Below are positions 32,815-41,642 of a stretch of DNA of 64,000 nucleotides, piece by piece; position 1 is the stretch's first letter, and the number at the start of each line of letters is the position of its first letter. The stretch comes from Bradyrhizobium sp. SZCCHNS1050. Lineage in GTDB: Bacteria; Pseudomonadota; Alphaproteobacteria; Rhizobiales; Xanthobacteraceae. The stretch lies in NCBI RefSeq assembly GCF_032484785.1, contig NZ_JAUETR010000001.1, forward strand, positions 3,909,501 to 3,973,500, read 5' to 3'. A program made the position numbers and the translations under genes. Under the pieces are notes generated by a model, which was not told where the DNA came from, searched no databases, and saw only the letters and a list, made by a program, of their open reading frames with translations.

Positions 32815-34023
32815 ATGATCGAAGGATACGATCCTTATCTCGTCGCGCTCTCGGTCGTGATCGCGAGCCTGGGTGGCTATACCGGTTTCAGTCTCACCGC
32901 GCGCATCCGCAGCGGGCCGGGAGAGAATGCGCGCGTGCTGCTGTCCGGCGCCGCCGGGATTCTGGCCGTGGGCATCTGGACCATGCATTTCGTGGGCATG
33001 ATGGCGGCGCCACTGCCGCCTGATGCCGTCTATCTGGTGCTGCCGACCATCATCTCGTTCCTGATCTGCGCGCTCGTGATCGGCATCTCGCTGTTCTTCG
33101 TCAGCATCGGCGATCCCTCCCCCCGGCGCGTCGTCCCTTCCGCGCTGCTGCTCGGCGCCGGCATCGCCAGCATGCATTATGTCGGCATGCACGGCCTGTC
33201 CGGCTCATTCGGGCTGACGCATGATCCGGCGCTGGTGGCGCTGTCGGTGGCGATTGCGATCGGCGCCGCCTATGGCGGCCTGCGCATCTTCCTGGCGCGG
33301 CAGGACGGGCTGCGGCTCGCCATCAGCGCGGTTGCCTTCGGCATCGCCGTGTCCGGCATGCATTACACGGCGATGCTGGGAATGCATGTCGTGCCGATGG
33401 GCGAGGGACACGATCACGCCGCACCAGGACTTGCTGCGTCGCCGCAAGCGCTCGCGATCGTCGTCGCCGTGCTGTGCTTCGTCATCGCCGCCGGATTTTT
33501 GCTGTCGCTGGTGCCGGACCCGCGCCGTCAATCGCAGCCGATGCCGGCCGTTGCCGAGGCTGCGCCGCAATTGGCGCCGGAGCCGGCCGCGACGGCGGCC
33601 GAGCCGGTGGTCGAGGTCGCCGCTATGAGCCGGGCGACGGCGGCGCCGCTGGGGGGCATCGGCCAGCCGCCGCGCGCGACCGCGGCGCGATTGCCGCTGG
33701 AGGGCGCCAACGGCACCCATTTCATCGATGCCGGGGACGTGCGCAGCGTGCGCGCTGATGCGCACTACACGCGGATCCACGACGGCACCCGCGAGCGGAT
33801 GTGCCCATGGTCGATCTCCGAGGCTGAGGCGCAGCTCGATCCCGGCCGCTTCATCCGCGTGCACCGCAGCCACATCGTCGCGATCGAGCACGTGATCTAC
33901 GTCGGTCGGGAAGGCGAGGGCGCGATCATCGAGCTCGATGGCCCCTCGAAGCCGCGCGTGCCGGTGAGCCGCGCCAAGGTCGCCGAGGTCAAGGCGCGGC
34001 TCGGGCTGCGGCGGCCGGCCTGA
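32815..34023 (+). CDS. coxC: MHYT-LytTR membrane regulator, CoxC-like
   Basis: The 402-residue protein has seven membrane helices forming an MHYT sensor domain (about 1-235), with repeated motifs TMHFVGM, SMHYVGMHG and GMHYTAMLG. These His/Met residues are thought to bind copper and may sense CO, O2 or NO. An Ala/Pro linker (about 240-300) leads to a LytTR DNA-binding domain (about 300-398: EGANGTHFIDAGDVRSVRADAHYTRI, RFIRVHRSHIV). This architecture is that of CoxC and CoxH of Oligotropha. Its place before coxMSL supports the coxC call. Direct repeats between it and coxM are candidate binding sites. Confidence 0.88.
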   Translation: MIEGYDPYLVALSVVIASLGGYTGFSLTARIRSGPGENARVLLSGAAGILAVGIWTMHFVGMMAAPLPPDAVYLVLPTIISFLICALVIGISLFFVSIGDPSPRRVVPSALLLGAGIASMHYVGMHGLSGSFGLTHDPALVALSVAIAIGAAYGGLRIFLARQDGLRLAISAVAFGIAVSGMHYTAMLGMHVVPMGEGHDHAAPGLAASPQALAIVVAVLCFVIAAGFLLSLVPDPRRQSQPMPAVAEAAPQLAPEPAATAAEPVVEVAAMSRATAAPLGGIGQPPRATAARLPLEGANGTHFIDAGDVRSVRADAHYTRIHDGTRERMCPWSISEAEAQLDPGRFIRVHRSHIVAIEHVIYVGREGEGAIIELDGPSKPRVPVSRAKVAEVKARLGLRRPA

Positions 34024-34151
34024 GTTCAGCGCTCGTTTCGCTGCTGCAACAGAGCGCCGCCATTCTCCCCAACGCATGCAACACCGCGTGCGCGTCTTGC
34101 GCGGCCGCTCACGCCGTCACTCGCGCGATTGGGTCGCCCTCGCTGACGCAA

Positions 34152-34200
34152 TTCGTGCGCGACCAGCCGCATTTCGTGCGATTTCGCCGCTCTCCGTGCC
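34152..34200 (+). promoter_or_regulatory. Direct repeats with 21-bp period upstream of coxM
   Basis: TTCGTGCG occurs at 34152-34159 and 34173-34180, exactly 21 bp apart, with a weaker third copy TCCGTGCC at 34193-34200. LytTR proteins bind pairs of short direct repeats about two helical turns apart, and the upstream gene encodes a LytTR regulator. The rest of the 330-bp gap shows no gene. Confidence 0.45.
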
Positions 34201-34351
34201 GGCTTCGTTGCGCGGCCAGCGATCCCGATCGACGCTCCGCGCCAATCCGCGATGCGTCCGCGTTCGCACTTCGCTCTCGCAGCACGAACGCCCGCCGCAA
34301 CAACGCGACGGCCTTGCCGATAAGGCAGGCCAGCACAGGAGAGGAAACGTC

Positions 34352-35215
34352 ATGATTCCTGGCCCGTTCGACTATCACCGGCCGGCGAGCGTCAGCGATG
34401 CGATCAAGCTGCTCACCGACCTCGGCGATGACGCGCGACCGCTCGCCGGCGGCCACAGCCTGCTGCCGATGATGAAGCTGCGACTGGCGACCCCGGCGCA
34501 TCTGATCGATCTGCACGGCATCGCCGGGCTCAAGGGCATCCGCCGCGATGGCGACCGCATCGTCATCGGCGCGATGACCACGCAGGCCGAGCTGCTGGCC
34601 TCGACCGAGATCGGAGCCAACCTGCCGATCCTGCACGAAACGGCGCTTTTGATCGCCGATCCGCAGGTGCGCTACCGCGGCACGCTCGGCGGCAACGTCG
34701 CCAATGGCGATCCCGGCAACGACATGCCGGCGCTGATGCTGGCGCTCGATGCAAGCTACCGTCTGGAGGGGCCGAACGGCGCCCGTGAGGTCGCGGCGCG
34801 CGAGTTCTACCAGGGCGCCTATTTCACCGCGCTGGAGCCGGGCGAGATCCTCACCGGGATGAGCATTCCCGTTCCGCCTGTGGGACACGGCTACGCCTAT
34901 GAGAAGCTGAAGCGCAAGGTCGGCGACTACGCGACCGCCGCGGCGGCCGTCGTGCTGACCATGGCCGGCGGCAAGGTGGCGAGCTGTGTGATCGCACTCA
35001 CCAATCTGCACGAGACGCCGCTGCTCGCGACCGACGCGGCGAACGCCGTGATCGGCACGGCGCTCGACGATGCCGCGCTGAAGGCCGCTGCGAATGCAGC
35101 GCGCGCGATCATGCAGCCGGCGTCCGATGCGCGCGGCCCGGCCGAGTACCGCATCCATGTCGGCGGCATCATGGTGATGCGCGCCCTGCAGCGCGCGGCG
35201 AGCCGGTCGAAGTAA
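34352..35215 (+). CDS. coxM: CO dehydrogenase medium (FAD) subunit
   Basis: CoxM carries the FAD that passes electrons from the iron-sulfur subunit to the quinone pool. The 287-residue length is standard. The two FAD-binding motifs are clear: [13 protein letters not shown] near residue 32 and [16 protein letters not shown] near residue 110. The C-terminal domain matches the CO dehydrogenase flavoprotein family. ATG 34352 follows GAGGAAACGTC and gives the usual [11 protein letters not shown] start. It is the first of the structural genes coxM-coxS-coxL, although a 220-bp gap with a palindromic repeat separates it from coxS. Confidence 0.95.
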   Translation: MIPGPFDYHRPASVSDAIKLLTDLGDDARPLAGGHSLLPMMKLRLATPAHLIDLHGIAGLKGIRRDGDRIVIGAMTTQAELLASTEIGANLPILHETALLIADPQVRYRGTLGGNVANGDPGNDMPALMLALDASYRLEGPNGAREVAAREFYQGAYFTALEPGEILTGMSIPVPPVGHGYAYEKLKRKVGDYATAAAAVVLTMAGGKVASCVIALTNLHETPLLATDAANAVIGTALDDAALKAAANAARAIMQPASDARGPAEYRIHVGGIMVMRALQRAASRSK

Positions 35216-35275
35216 CAGCGTTAGCGGACACCGCGGCCCGGCATGCGGTGCTACCTCGCCACGCGGCGAGCTCTC

Positions 35276-35393
35276 TCATCTCCCTCCCCCCTTGTGGGGG
35301 AGGGGCGGGGAGGGGGGTAGCCCCAAGCGATACTTCCGCCGTGGACCCCCACCCCCGACCCCTCCCCGCAAGGGGGAGGGGAGCTCACCGCCC
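35276..35393 (+). repeat. G-quadruplex/hairpin repeat between coxM and coxS
   Basis: The sense strand has four G-tracts (35296-35300, 35302-35305, 35307-35310, 35312-35317) separated by single bases, a textbook quadruplex motif. A C-rich arm further on (35346-35367) is complementary, so the same RNA can fold as a long hairpin. Related copies are at 38399 and 40669. Confidence 0.8.
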
Positions 35394-35444
35394 GGGAGGC
35401 TGATAGCCGGGCCAAAGCTCAAACAAATTTCAAGGGAGCACCAA

Positions 35445-35945
35445 ATGCCCAAAACCCATATCACGATGAAGGTGAACGGCAGCGAGGTCGAAGGCCTCGC
35501 CGAGCCGCGCACGCTGCTGGTTCATTTCCTGCGCGAGCAGGCGCAGCTCACCGGCACCCATATCGGCTGCGAGACAAGCCATTGCGGCGCCTGCACCATC
35601 GACATCGACGGCATGAGCGTGAAGAGCTGCACCATGCTCGCGGTGCAGGCCAACGGCTGCGAGATCACCACGATCGAGGGCATGGCCAACGCCGACGGCA
35701 CACTGTCGCCGCTGCAGGAAGGCTTCCGCATGATGCACGGCCTGCAATGCGGCTTTTGCACGCCCGGCATGATTTTGCGCGCGCATCGGCTGCTGCGGGA
35801 GAATCCGTCGCCGACGGAGGCGGAAATCCGCGCCGGCATCTCCGGCAACATCTGCCGCTGCACCGGCTACCAGAACATCGTCAAGGCGATCCAATACGCC
35901 GCCGCCAAGATCAACGGCGTGGAATTCCAGGAGGCCGCGGAATGA
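35445..35945 (+). CDS. coxS: CO dehydrogenase small ([2Fe-2S]) subunit
   Basis: CoxS holds two [2Fe-2S] clusters linking the molybdenum-copper site to FAD. The 166-residue protein has the plant-ferredoxin-type motif [10 protein letters not shown] (about 43-52) with its fourth Cys in VKSCTM. The helical-domain motif is CGFCTPGM, then CRCTGY (about 103-142). GGGAG precedes ATG 35445. Its stop overlaps the coxL start as ATGA, so the two subunits are translationally coupled. Length and cysteine spacing are normal. Confidence 0.96.
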   Translation: MPKTHITMKVNGSEVEGLAEPRTLLVHFLREQAQLTGTHIGCETSHCGACTIDIDGMSVKSCTMLAVQANGCEITTIEGMANADGTLSPLQEGFRMMHGLQCGFCTPGMILRAHRLLRENPSPTEAEIRAGISGNICRCTGYQNIVKAIQYAAAKINGVEFQEAAE

Positions 35946-38362
35946 ACGACCTGACTCCCACGCGGGAACAACGCGAAGCCGCGCTCGAAGGCATGGGCTG
36001 CCGGCGCAAGCGCGTCGAGGACATCCGCTTTACCCAGGGCAAGGGCAACTACGTCGACGACGTCAAGCTGCCGGGCATGCTGCACGGCGACTTCGTGCGC
36101 TCGCCGCATGCGCATGCGCGGGTGAAGGCGATCCACACCGAGGAGGCGCTGAAAGTGCCCGGCGTGCTCGCGGTCATCACCGCCGAGACGCTGAAGACCG
36201 TCAACCTCGCCTGGATGCCGACCTTGGCCGGCGACGTGCAGATGGTGCTCGCCGACGGCAAGGTGCTGTTCCAGAACCAGGAGGTCGCCTTCGTCGTCGC
36301 GACCGACCGCTATGCCGCCGATGACGGCGTCTCCAAGGTGGTGGTCGAATACGAGCCGCTGCCGGTGCTGGTCGATCCGTTCAAGGCGATGGACCCGGAC
36401 GCCCCCGTTCTGCGCGAGGATCTCGCCGGCAAGACCACAGGCGCACACGGCCCGCGCAAGCATCACAACCACATCTTCGAATGGAGTGTCGGTGACAAGG
36501 AACTCACCGACGCCGCGTTCAAGAAGGCCGACGTCACCATCAAGGAGATGATCTCGTATCACCGCACCCATCCGTCGCCGCTCGAGACCTGCCAGTGCGT
36601 CTGCTCGTTCGACAAGATCAAGGGCGAGCTGACGATCTGGGGCACCTTCCAGGCGCCGCATGTGATCCGCACCGTGGTGTCGCTGATCGCCAAGATCCCC
36701 GAGCAGAAGATCCACGTCATCGCGCCGGACATCGGCGGCGGCTTCGGCAACAAGGTCGGCGCCTATCCCGGCTATATCTGCGCCGCGGTGGCCTCGATCG
36801 TCACCGGCAAGCCGGTGAAATGGGTCGAGGACCGCATCGAGAATCTGACCGCCACGGCGTTCGCGCGCGACTATCACATGACCACCGAGATCGCGGCGAC
36901 CAAGGACGGCAAGGTCACCGGCCTGCGCGTCCACGTGCTCGCCGACCACGGCGGCTTCGACGCCTGCGCCGACCCGTCGAAATGGCCGGCCGGCTTCTTC
37001 AACATCGTCACCGGCTCCTATGACTTCCCGGTCGCGCATCTCAGCGTCGACGGCGTCTACACCAACAAGGCGCCGGGCGGCGTTGCCTATCGCTGCTCGT
37101 TCCGCGTCACCGAGGCGGCCTATTGCATCGAGCGCGGCATGGACATTCTCGCGCAGAAGCTCGGTATGGACCCGGCGGAGCTGCGCCTGAAGAATTTCGT
37201 CAAGCCGGAGCAGTTTCCCTATCACTCGGCGCTGGGCTGGGAGTACGATTCCGGCGACTACCACACCGCCATGCGCAAGATGATGGAGAGCGTGGACTAC
37301 GCCGGTCTCCGCAAGGAGCAGGCCGAGAAGCGCGCCGCCTTCCAGCGCGGCGAGACCCGCGAGATCATGGGCATCGGCGTCTCCTTCTTCACCGAGATCG
37401 TCGGCGCCGGTCCGTCGAAGAACTGCGACATCCTGGGGATCGCGATGTTCGATTCCTGCGAGATCCGGCTGCACCCGACCGGCGCCGGCATCGCGCGGAT
37501 GGGCACCAAGAGCCAGGGCCAGGGGCACGAGACCACCTGGGCCCAGATCATCGCCAGCGAGATCGGCATTCCCGCCGACAACATCATGGTCGAGGAGGGC
37601 AACACCGACACCGCGCCTTATGGCTTGGGCACCTACGGCTCGCGCTCGACGCCGGTGGCCGGCGCGGCCATCGCGATGGCCGCGCGCAAGATCAAGGCCA
37701 AGGCGCAGATGATCGCGGCCTACAAGCTCGAGGTCCATGAGGACGATCTCGAATGGGACATCGACGGCTTCCGGGTCAAGGGTCTGCCCGAGAAGGTGAT
37801 GTCGATGAAGGACATCTGCTGGGCGGCCTACAACTCGGTGCCGCCCGGCATGGAGCCGGGGCTGGAGGCGGTGAGCTACTACGATCCGCCCAACATGACC
37901 TATCCGTTCGGCGCCTATCTCTGCGTGATGGACATCGATGTGGATACGGGCGTGTACAAGGTCCGACGCTTCTATGCGCTGGATGATTGCGGCACCCGCA
38001 TCAACCCGATGATCATCGAGGGCCAGATCCATGGCGGCCTCACCGAAGCCTTCGCCATCGCGATGGGCCAGGAGATCCGCTACGACGCCGAGGGCAATGT
38101 CGTCACCGGCTCGTTCATGGACTTCTTCATGCCGACCGCGGTGGAGACGCCGCATTGGGAGACCGACTTCACGGTGACGCCTTCGCCGCACCATCCGATC
38201 GGCGCCAAGGGCGTCGGCGAAAGCCCCAATGTCGGCGGCGTGCCGGCGTTCTCCAATGCGGTCAATGACGCGTTCTCGTTCCTGGGCGCGACGCACATCC
38301 AGATGCCCCACGACTTCTGGCGTAACTGGCAGGCGGCGAAGAATTTGGGTGTGGTGGCGTAG
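35942..38362 (+). CDS. coxL: CO dehydrogenase large subunit, form I
   Basis: CoxL carries the Mo-Cu active site that oxidises CO to CO2. The 806-residue protein has the form I active-site loop AYRCSFR with the copper-ligating Cys at residue 385, and the catalytic Glu at about residue 760 in KGVGESPN. Both are close in position to C388 and E763 of the Oligotropha enzyme. Form II proteins have AYRGAGR instead. It should therefore be a genuine CO-oxidising enzyme, letting the cell use CO as an energy source. It overlaps coxS by 4 bp. A palindromic repeat separates it from coxD. Confidence 0.97.
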   Translation: MNDLTPTREQREAALEGMGCRRKRVEDIRFTQGKGNYVDDVKLPGMLHGDFVRSPHAHARVKAIHTEEALKVPGVLAVITAETLKTVNLAWMPTLAGDVQMVLADGKVLFQNQEVAFVVATDRYAADDGVSKVVVEYEPLPVLVDPFKAMDPDAPVLREDLAGKTTGAHGPRKHHNHIFEWSVGDKELTDAAFKKADVTIKEMISYHRTHPSPLETCQCVCSFDKIKGELTIWGTFQAPHVIRTVVSLIAKIPEQKIHVIAPDIGGGFGNKVGAYPGYICAAVASIVTGKPVKWVEDRIENLTATAFARDYHMTTEIAATKDGKVTGLRVHVLADHGGFDACADPSKWPAGFFNIVTGSYDFPVAHLSVDGVYTNKAPGGVAYRCSFRVTEAAYCIERGMDILAQKLGMDPAELRLKNFVKPEQFPYHSALGWEYDSGDYHTAMRKMMESVDYAGLRKEQAEKRAAFQRGETREIMGIGVSFFTEIVGAGPSKNCDILGIAMFDSCEIRLHPTGAGIARMGTKSQGQGHETTWAQIIASEIGIPADNIMVEEGNTDTAPYGLGTYGSRSTPVAGAAIAMAARKIKAKAQMIAAYKLEVHEDDLEWDIDGFRVKGLPEKVMSMKDICWAAYNSVPPGMEPGLEAVSYYDPPNMTYPFGAYLCVMDIDVDTGVYKVRRFYALDDCGTRINPMIIEGQIHGGLTEAFAIAMGQEIRYDAEGNVVTGSFMDFFMPTAVETPHWETDFTVTPSPHHPIGAKGVGESPNVGGVPAFSNAVNDAFSFLGATHIQMPHDFWRNWQAAKNLGVVA

Positions 38363-38398
38363 ACTGAAGGCGCTGGCGTTTACCGCGCGAGCGGTGCG

Positions 38399-38505
38399 TT
38401 CCCTCCCCCCTTGTGGGGGAGGGCTAGGGAGGGGGGTACCCCACGGGCAGTGTGCCGTGGAGACCCCCACCCCCAACCCCTCCCCACAAGGGGGAGGGGA
38501 GTTTA
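38399..38505 (+). repeat. G-quadruplex/hairpin repeat between coxL and coxD
   Basis: G-tracts at 38415-38419, 38421-38423, 38427-38429 and 38431-38436 on the sense strand can form a quadruplex. The later C-rich arm (38463-38485) can instead pair with them. The outer arms end CCCCTTGTGGGGG and CCCCACAAGGGGG. Confidence 0.8.
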
Positions 38506-38534
38506 CCTCCGATGACGCTGCAGTCGAACTTGAC

Positions 38535-39404
38535 ATGAAAGCCCGCGACGACATCGCACAATCGCTCTCCGCCTGCGGTTATATCGCCGACGGCGAGCTC
38601 GCGACTGCCATCACCTTGATGCAGCTCCTCAGGCGGCCGCTGCTGCTGGAAGGCGAGGCCGGGGTCGGCAAGACCGAGGTCGCCAAGGCGCTCGCCTGCG
38701 TGCACGGCACCGAGCTGATCCGTCTGCAATGCTATGAAGGCCTCGATCAGAGCTCCGCGCTCTACGAGTGGAACTACCAGCGCCAGCTGCTCGCGATCGA
38801 GGCGCATCGCGGCCAGCCGGACACCATCGAGGACCAGATCTTCTCCGAGAAATATCTGCTGGAGCGGCCGCTGCTTGCGGCGATCCGCCGCGCCACGCCG
38901 CCGGTGCTGCTGATCGATGAGATCGACCGCGCCGACGACGAATTCGAGGCGTTCCTGCTGGAGCTCCTGTCGGACTTCCAGGTCTCGATTCCCGAGCTCG
39001 GCACCATCAAAGCAATCAGCATCCCGCACGTGGTGCTGACCTCCAACGGCACCCGCGAATTGTCCGACGCGCTGCGCCGGCGCTGCCTCTATCACTACGT
39101 CGACTATCCCGACGTCGATCGCGAGGCCCGCATCATCCTGGCGCGGATCGACGGCGCCTCGGCGCAACTGGCCCTGCAGATCGCGCGCCTCATCGACTCC
39201 TTGCGCAAGGAGGAACTGCGCAAGGTGCCCGGCGTCGCCGAGACGCTGGACTGGGCGGCGGCACTGGTCGGGCTCGACGTGCGCGATCTCAAGGACCAGC
39301 CGGAGATGGTGCATGACACCTTGATGTGCCTGCTCAAGACCCATGAGGACCGCGCGCGGATCACGCGCGAGGTCACGGCGCGGCTGCTGGGGAAGGTCGC
39401 ATGA
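38535..39404 (+). CDS. coxD: CoxD, AAA+ ATPase for CO dehydrogenase maturation
   Basis: CoxD is a MoxR-type AAA+ ATPase needed to insert sulfur and copper into the CoxL active site. The 289-residue protein has Walker A GEAGVGKTEVAKALA (about 37-51), Walker B VLLIDEIDRAD (about 117-127), and the sensor/arginine-finger region LTSNGTRELSDALRRRCLYHYVDYP. ATG 38535 lacks a clear ribosome site and the gene sits 30 bp after a strong palindrome, so its translation may depend on RNA structure. The stop overlaps the coxE start (ATGA). Confidence 0.93.
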   Translation: MKARDDIAQSLSACGYIADGELATAITLMQLLRRPLLLEGEAGVGKTEVAKALACVHGTELIRLQCYEGLDQSSALYEWNYQRQLLAIEAHRGQPDTIEDQIFSEKYLLERPLLAAIRRATPPVLLIDEIDRADDEFEAFLLELLSDFQVSIPELGTIKAISIPHVVLTSNGTRELSDALRRRCLYHYVDYPDVDREARIILARIDGASAQLALQIARLIDSLRKEELRKVPGVAETLDWAAALVGLDVRDLKDQPEMVHDTLMCLLKTHEDRARITREVTARLLGKVA

Positions 39405-40606
39405 GCTGCTGTGGCACCACACCCGACCACGAGGACATGAACGCGGTCGCGCGGCTGGTCGCGGGACGCCTCGGTGCATTTCTCAAGACGTTGCGCGACA
39501 ACGGCTTTGCGGTCGGCCTGTCGGAGGGGCAGGACGCGGCGGCCGTGATGAGTGCGGGCTATGCCGATAAGCCCGGCCTGTTGCGCTCCGCCTTCAAGCA
39601 CCTGCTTTCGGCGCGCAAGAGCGAGTGGGATCGCTTCGACGGCCTGTTCGACGCGTTCTGGCTCGGCAAGCGCGTGCGCTCGCGCTCGCTGGTCGCCGGC
39701 GCGACGGCGAGAGCGAACAGCCCGTCGCTGAAGAGTCTGCGGGATGCGAATGCCGGTCAGCCGGAGCCTCACGGCGCGACCGATCAGATTCCCTCTGACG
39801 AAACCCCACGCGACGCGGGCGGCGAGGGCCTGCGCGAAGGAGCATCGCGCGTGGAGTCCATCAGCGATACCGACTTCCGCAAGCTCGCAGATCCTGACCA
39901 GGTCGCGCTGGCGCACGAGGCCGCGGCGCGGCTCGCCCGGGCGATGCGGACACGGCTGACGCGCCGCGATCAGTTGCGGCGCAAGGGCGAGCGGCTCGAC
40001 CTGCGCCGCACCATCCACCGCAACATCAGCCATGGCGGCGTGCCGATTGCGCTGGTGCACCGGCGACGCAAGCACAAGCCGCTGCGGCTGGTGGTGCTGC
40101 TCGACGCCTCCGGCTCGATGAGCCCCTACACCGCGGTGTTCCTGCGCTTCATCCACGGTGTGCTCGACGCCTTTCATGAGGCCGAAGCGTTCCTGTTTCA
40201 CACCCGGCTTGCCTATGTCTCGGATGCGATGAAGGAGAAGGATGCCGCGCGGGCGCTCGACCGTCTCTCGATGATGGCGCAGGGCGCCGGCGGCGGGACG
40301 CGGATCGGCGAGAGCCTGCAGACCTTCAATCGCTGGCACGCGCCGCGCGTCATTCATTCGCGGACCTGCGTGATGATCGTCTCCGACGGCTACGACACCG
40401 GTGACCCAGCCTTGCTCGGCCGCGAGATGGCGCAGCTGTCGCGCCGCTGCCGCCGCATCGTCTGGCTCAATCCGATGCTCGGCTGGGACGGCTATGCGCC
40501 GGAAGCGCGCGGCATCAAGGCCGCGCTGCCCTTCGTCGATCTCTACGCGCCCGCGCATACGTTGAGCTCGCTCGCGGCGCTGGAGCCTTATTTGGCGAGG
40601 TTGTGA
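39401..40606 (+). CDS. coxE: CoxE, VWA-domain CO dehydrogenase maturation protein
   Basis: CoxE partners CoxD in building the copper-sulfur part of the CO dehydrogenase site. The 401-residue protein has an N-terminal helical part and a variable polar linker (about 105-150). A von Willebrand A domain follows (about 225-395) with the metal-ion site DASGSMS and further conserved residues GGGTRIGESLQTF and IVSDGYDTGDP. It overlaps coxD by 4 bp, so the pair is translationally coupled, as in Oligotropha. The N-terminus MSCCGTTPDHED is Cys-rich and could bind metal; this is speculative. Confidence 0.93.
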   Translation: MSCCGTTPDHEDMNAVARLVAGRLGAFLKTLRDNGFAVGLSEGQDAAAVMSAGYADKPGLLRSAFKHLLSARKSEWDRFDGLFDAFWLGKRVRSRSLVAGATARANSPSLKSLRDANAGQPEPHGATDQIPSDETPRDAGGEGLREGASRVESISDTDFRKLADPDQVALAHEAAARLARAMRTRLTRRDQLRRKGERLDLRRTIHRNISHGGVPIALVHRRRKHKPLRLVVLLDASGSMSPYTAVFLRFIHGVLDAFHEAEAFLFHTRLAYVSDAMKEKDAARALDRLSMMAQGAGGGTRIGESLQTFNRWHAPRVIHSRTCVMIVSDGYDTGDPALLGREMAQLSRRCRRIVWLNPMLGWDGYAPEARGIKAALPFVDLYAPAHTLSSLAALEPYLARL

Positions 40607-40668
40607 GGATGCGGATGCGCGGCATCGTTGTGAGCTCAAGGCGCGCTGTCGCAGCATCGGTGGTGCGC

Positions 40669-40767
40669 TCCCTCCCCCCTTGTGGGGGAGGGCTGGGGAG
40701 GGGGGTACCCCGACATCGGTGCAAGACGCCCCCCTCCCTAGCCCTCCCCCACAAGGGGGGAGGGAAC
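40669..40767 (+). repeat. G-quadruplex/hairpin repeat between coxE and coxF
   Basis: Sense-strand G-tracts at 40684-40688, 40690-40692, 40695-40698 and 40700-40705 form a quadruplex motif. The arm 40727-40750 is its complement. It is the third full copy inside the cox cluster. Confidence 0.8.
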
Positions 40768-40820
40768 ATACCTTCTCTGTCGAAGCAGTGTGCTTCCGAC
40801 AGTCCGCAGAGGAGGCAGTC

Positions 40821-41636
40821 ATGACCGCTGCTCCCGAACTGCTCGATCTCGCCGCGCAACTGAAAGCCAACGACGAGAGCTTCGTGCTCGCCACCGTCGT
40901 CCGTACGGTGTCGGTGACCGCCGCGAAGGCCGGCGCCAAGGCGATCATCCGCCCCGACGGCAGCATCGTCGCGGGCTGGATCGGCGGCGGCTGCGCCCGC
41001 GGCGCGGTGCTGAAGGCGGCGCGCGAGGCGCTCGCCGACGGCATCCCGCGCATGGTCTCGGTGCAGCCTGAGAACCTGCTCGCCGAGCTCGGCGTCAAGC
41101 CGGGCGAAACCAGGGAGGGCGTGCGCTTCGCCGCCAACATGTGCCCGAGCAAGGGCACCATGGACATCTTCGTCGAGCCGGTGCTGCCGCATCCCGCGCT
41201 GGTCATCCTCGGCGCGAGCCCGGTCGCGATCGCGCTCGCGGCGCAGGCGCGGCCGCTCGGCTATCACGTGACGCTGGCGGCGCCGGCGTCCGATCTCGTC
41301 ACGACACCGGAGGCCGATGTGCTGATCGATGGCTTCGCGCTGGATCAACCGGCCGGGAGCAGCCGCTTCGTCGTGGTGTCGACGCAAGGCAAGGGCGACG
41401 AGGCGGCCTTGCGCGCCGCGCTCGCCTGCGATGCGGCCTACCATGCCTTCGTCGGCAGTCGCCGCAAGATGGACAGCCTGCGCGACAAGCTGATCAGGGC
41501 CGGCATCGACGCCGCGCTGCTCGACAAGGTCAAGGCACCGGCTGGCCTCGATCTCGGCGCCATCACGCCGGAGGAGATCGCGATGTCGATTCTGGCCGAG
41601 ATCACGCAGGTGCGCCGGCGCGGCCAGCGCGGCTGA
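40821..41636 (+). CDS. coxF: CoxF, XdhC-family maturation factor
   Basis: XdhC/CoxF proteins bind molybdenum cofactor and help to sulfurate and insert it into molybdo-hydroxylases. The 271-residue protein has the XdhC N-terminal domain (FVLATVVRTVSVTAAKAGAKAII, then GWIGGGCARGAVLKAAREAL). A Rossmann-like C-terminal domain follows (ALVILGASPVAIALAAQARPLGY, and FVGSRRKMDSLRDKL). AGGAGG precedes ATG 40821. It ends the cox cluster; coxG, coxH, coxI and coxK are not seen before the convergent kinase gene. Confidence 0.92.
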   Translation: MTAAPELLDLAAQLKANDESFVLATVVRTVSVTAAKAGAKAIIRPDGSIVAGWIGGGCARGAVLKAAREALADGIPRMVSVQPENLLAELGVKPGETREGVRFAANMCPSKGTMDIFVEPVLPHPALVILGASPVAIALAAQARPLGYHVTLAAPASDLVTTPEADVLIDGFALDQPAGSSRFVVVSTQGKGDEAALRAALACDAAYHAFVGSRRKMDSLRDKLIRAGIDAALLDKVKAPAGLDLGAITPEEIAMSILAEITQVRRRGQRG

Positions 41637-41642
41637 CTTCCG

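Noticed and set aside
35942..38362. Form II CoxL-like molybdo-hydroxylase of unknown substrate
   Set aside because: The active-site loop is AYRCSFR, not AYRGAGR, and the genes coxC, D, E and F accompany it.
35867..38554. 895-codon minus-strand frame across coxL
   Set aside because: It mirrors coxL codon structure, runs through a palindromic repeat and has no recognisable domain.
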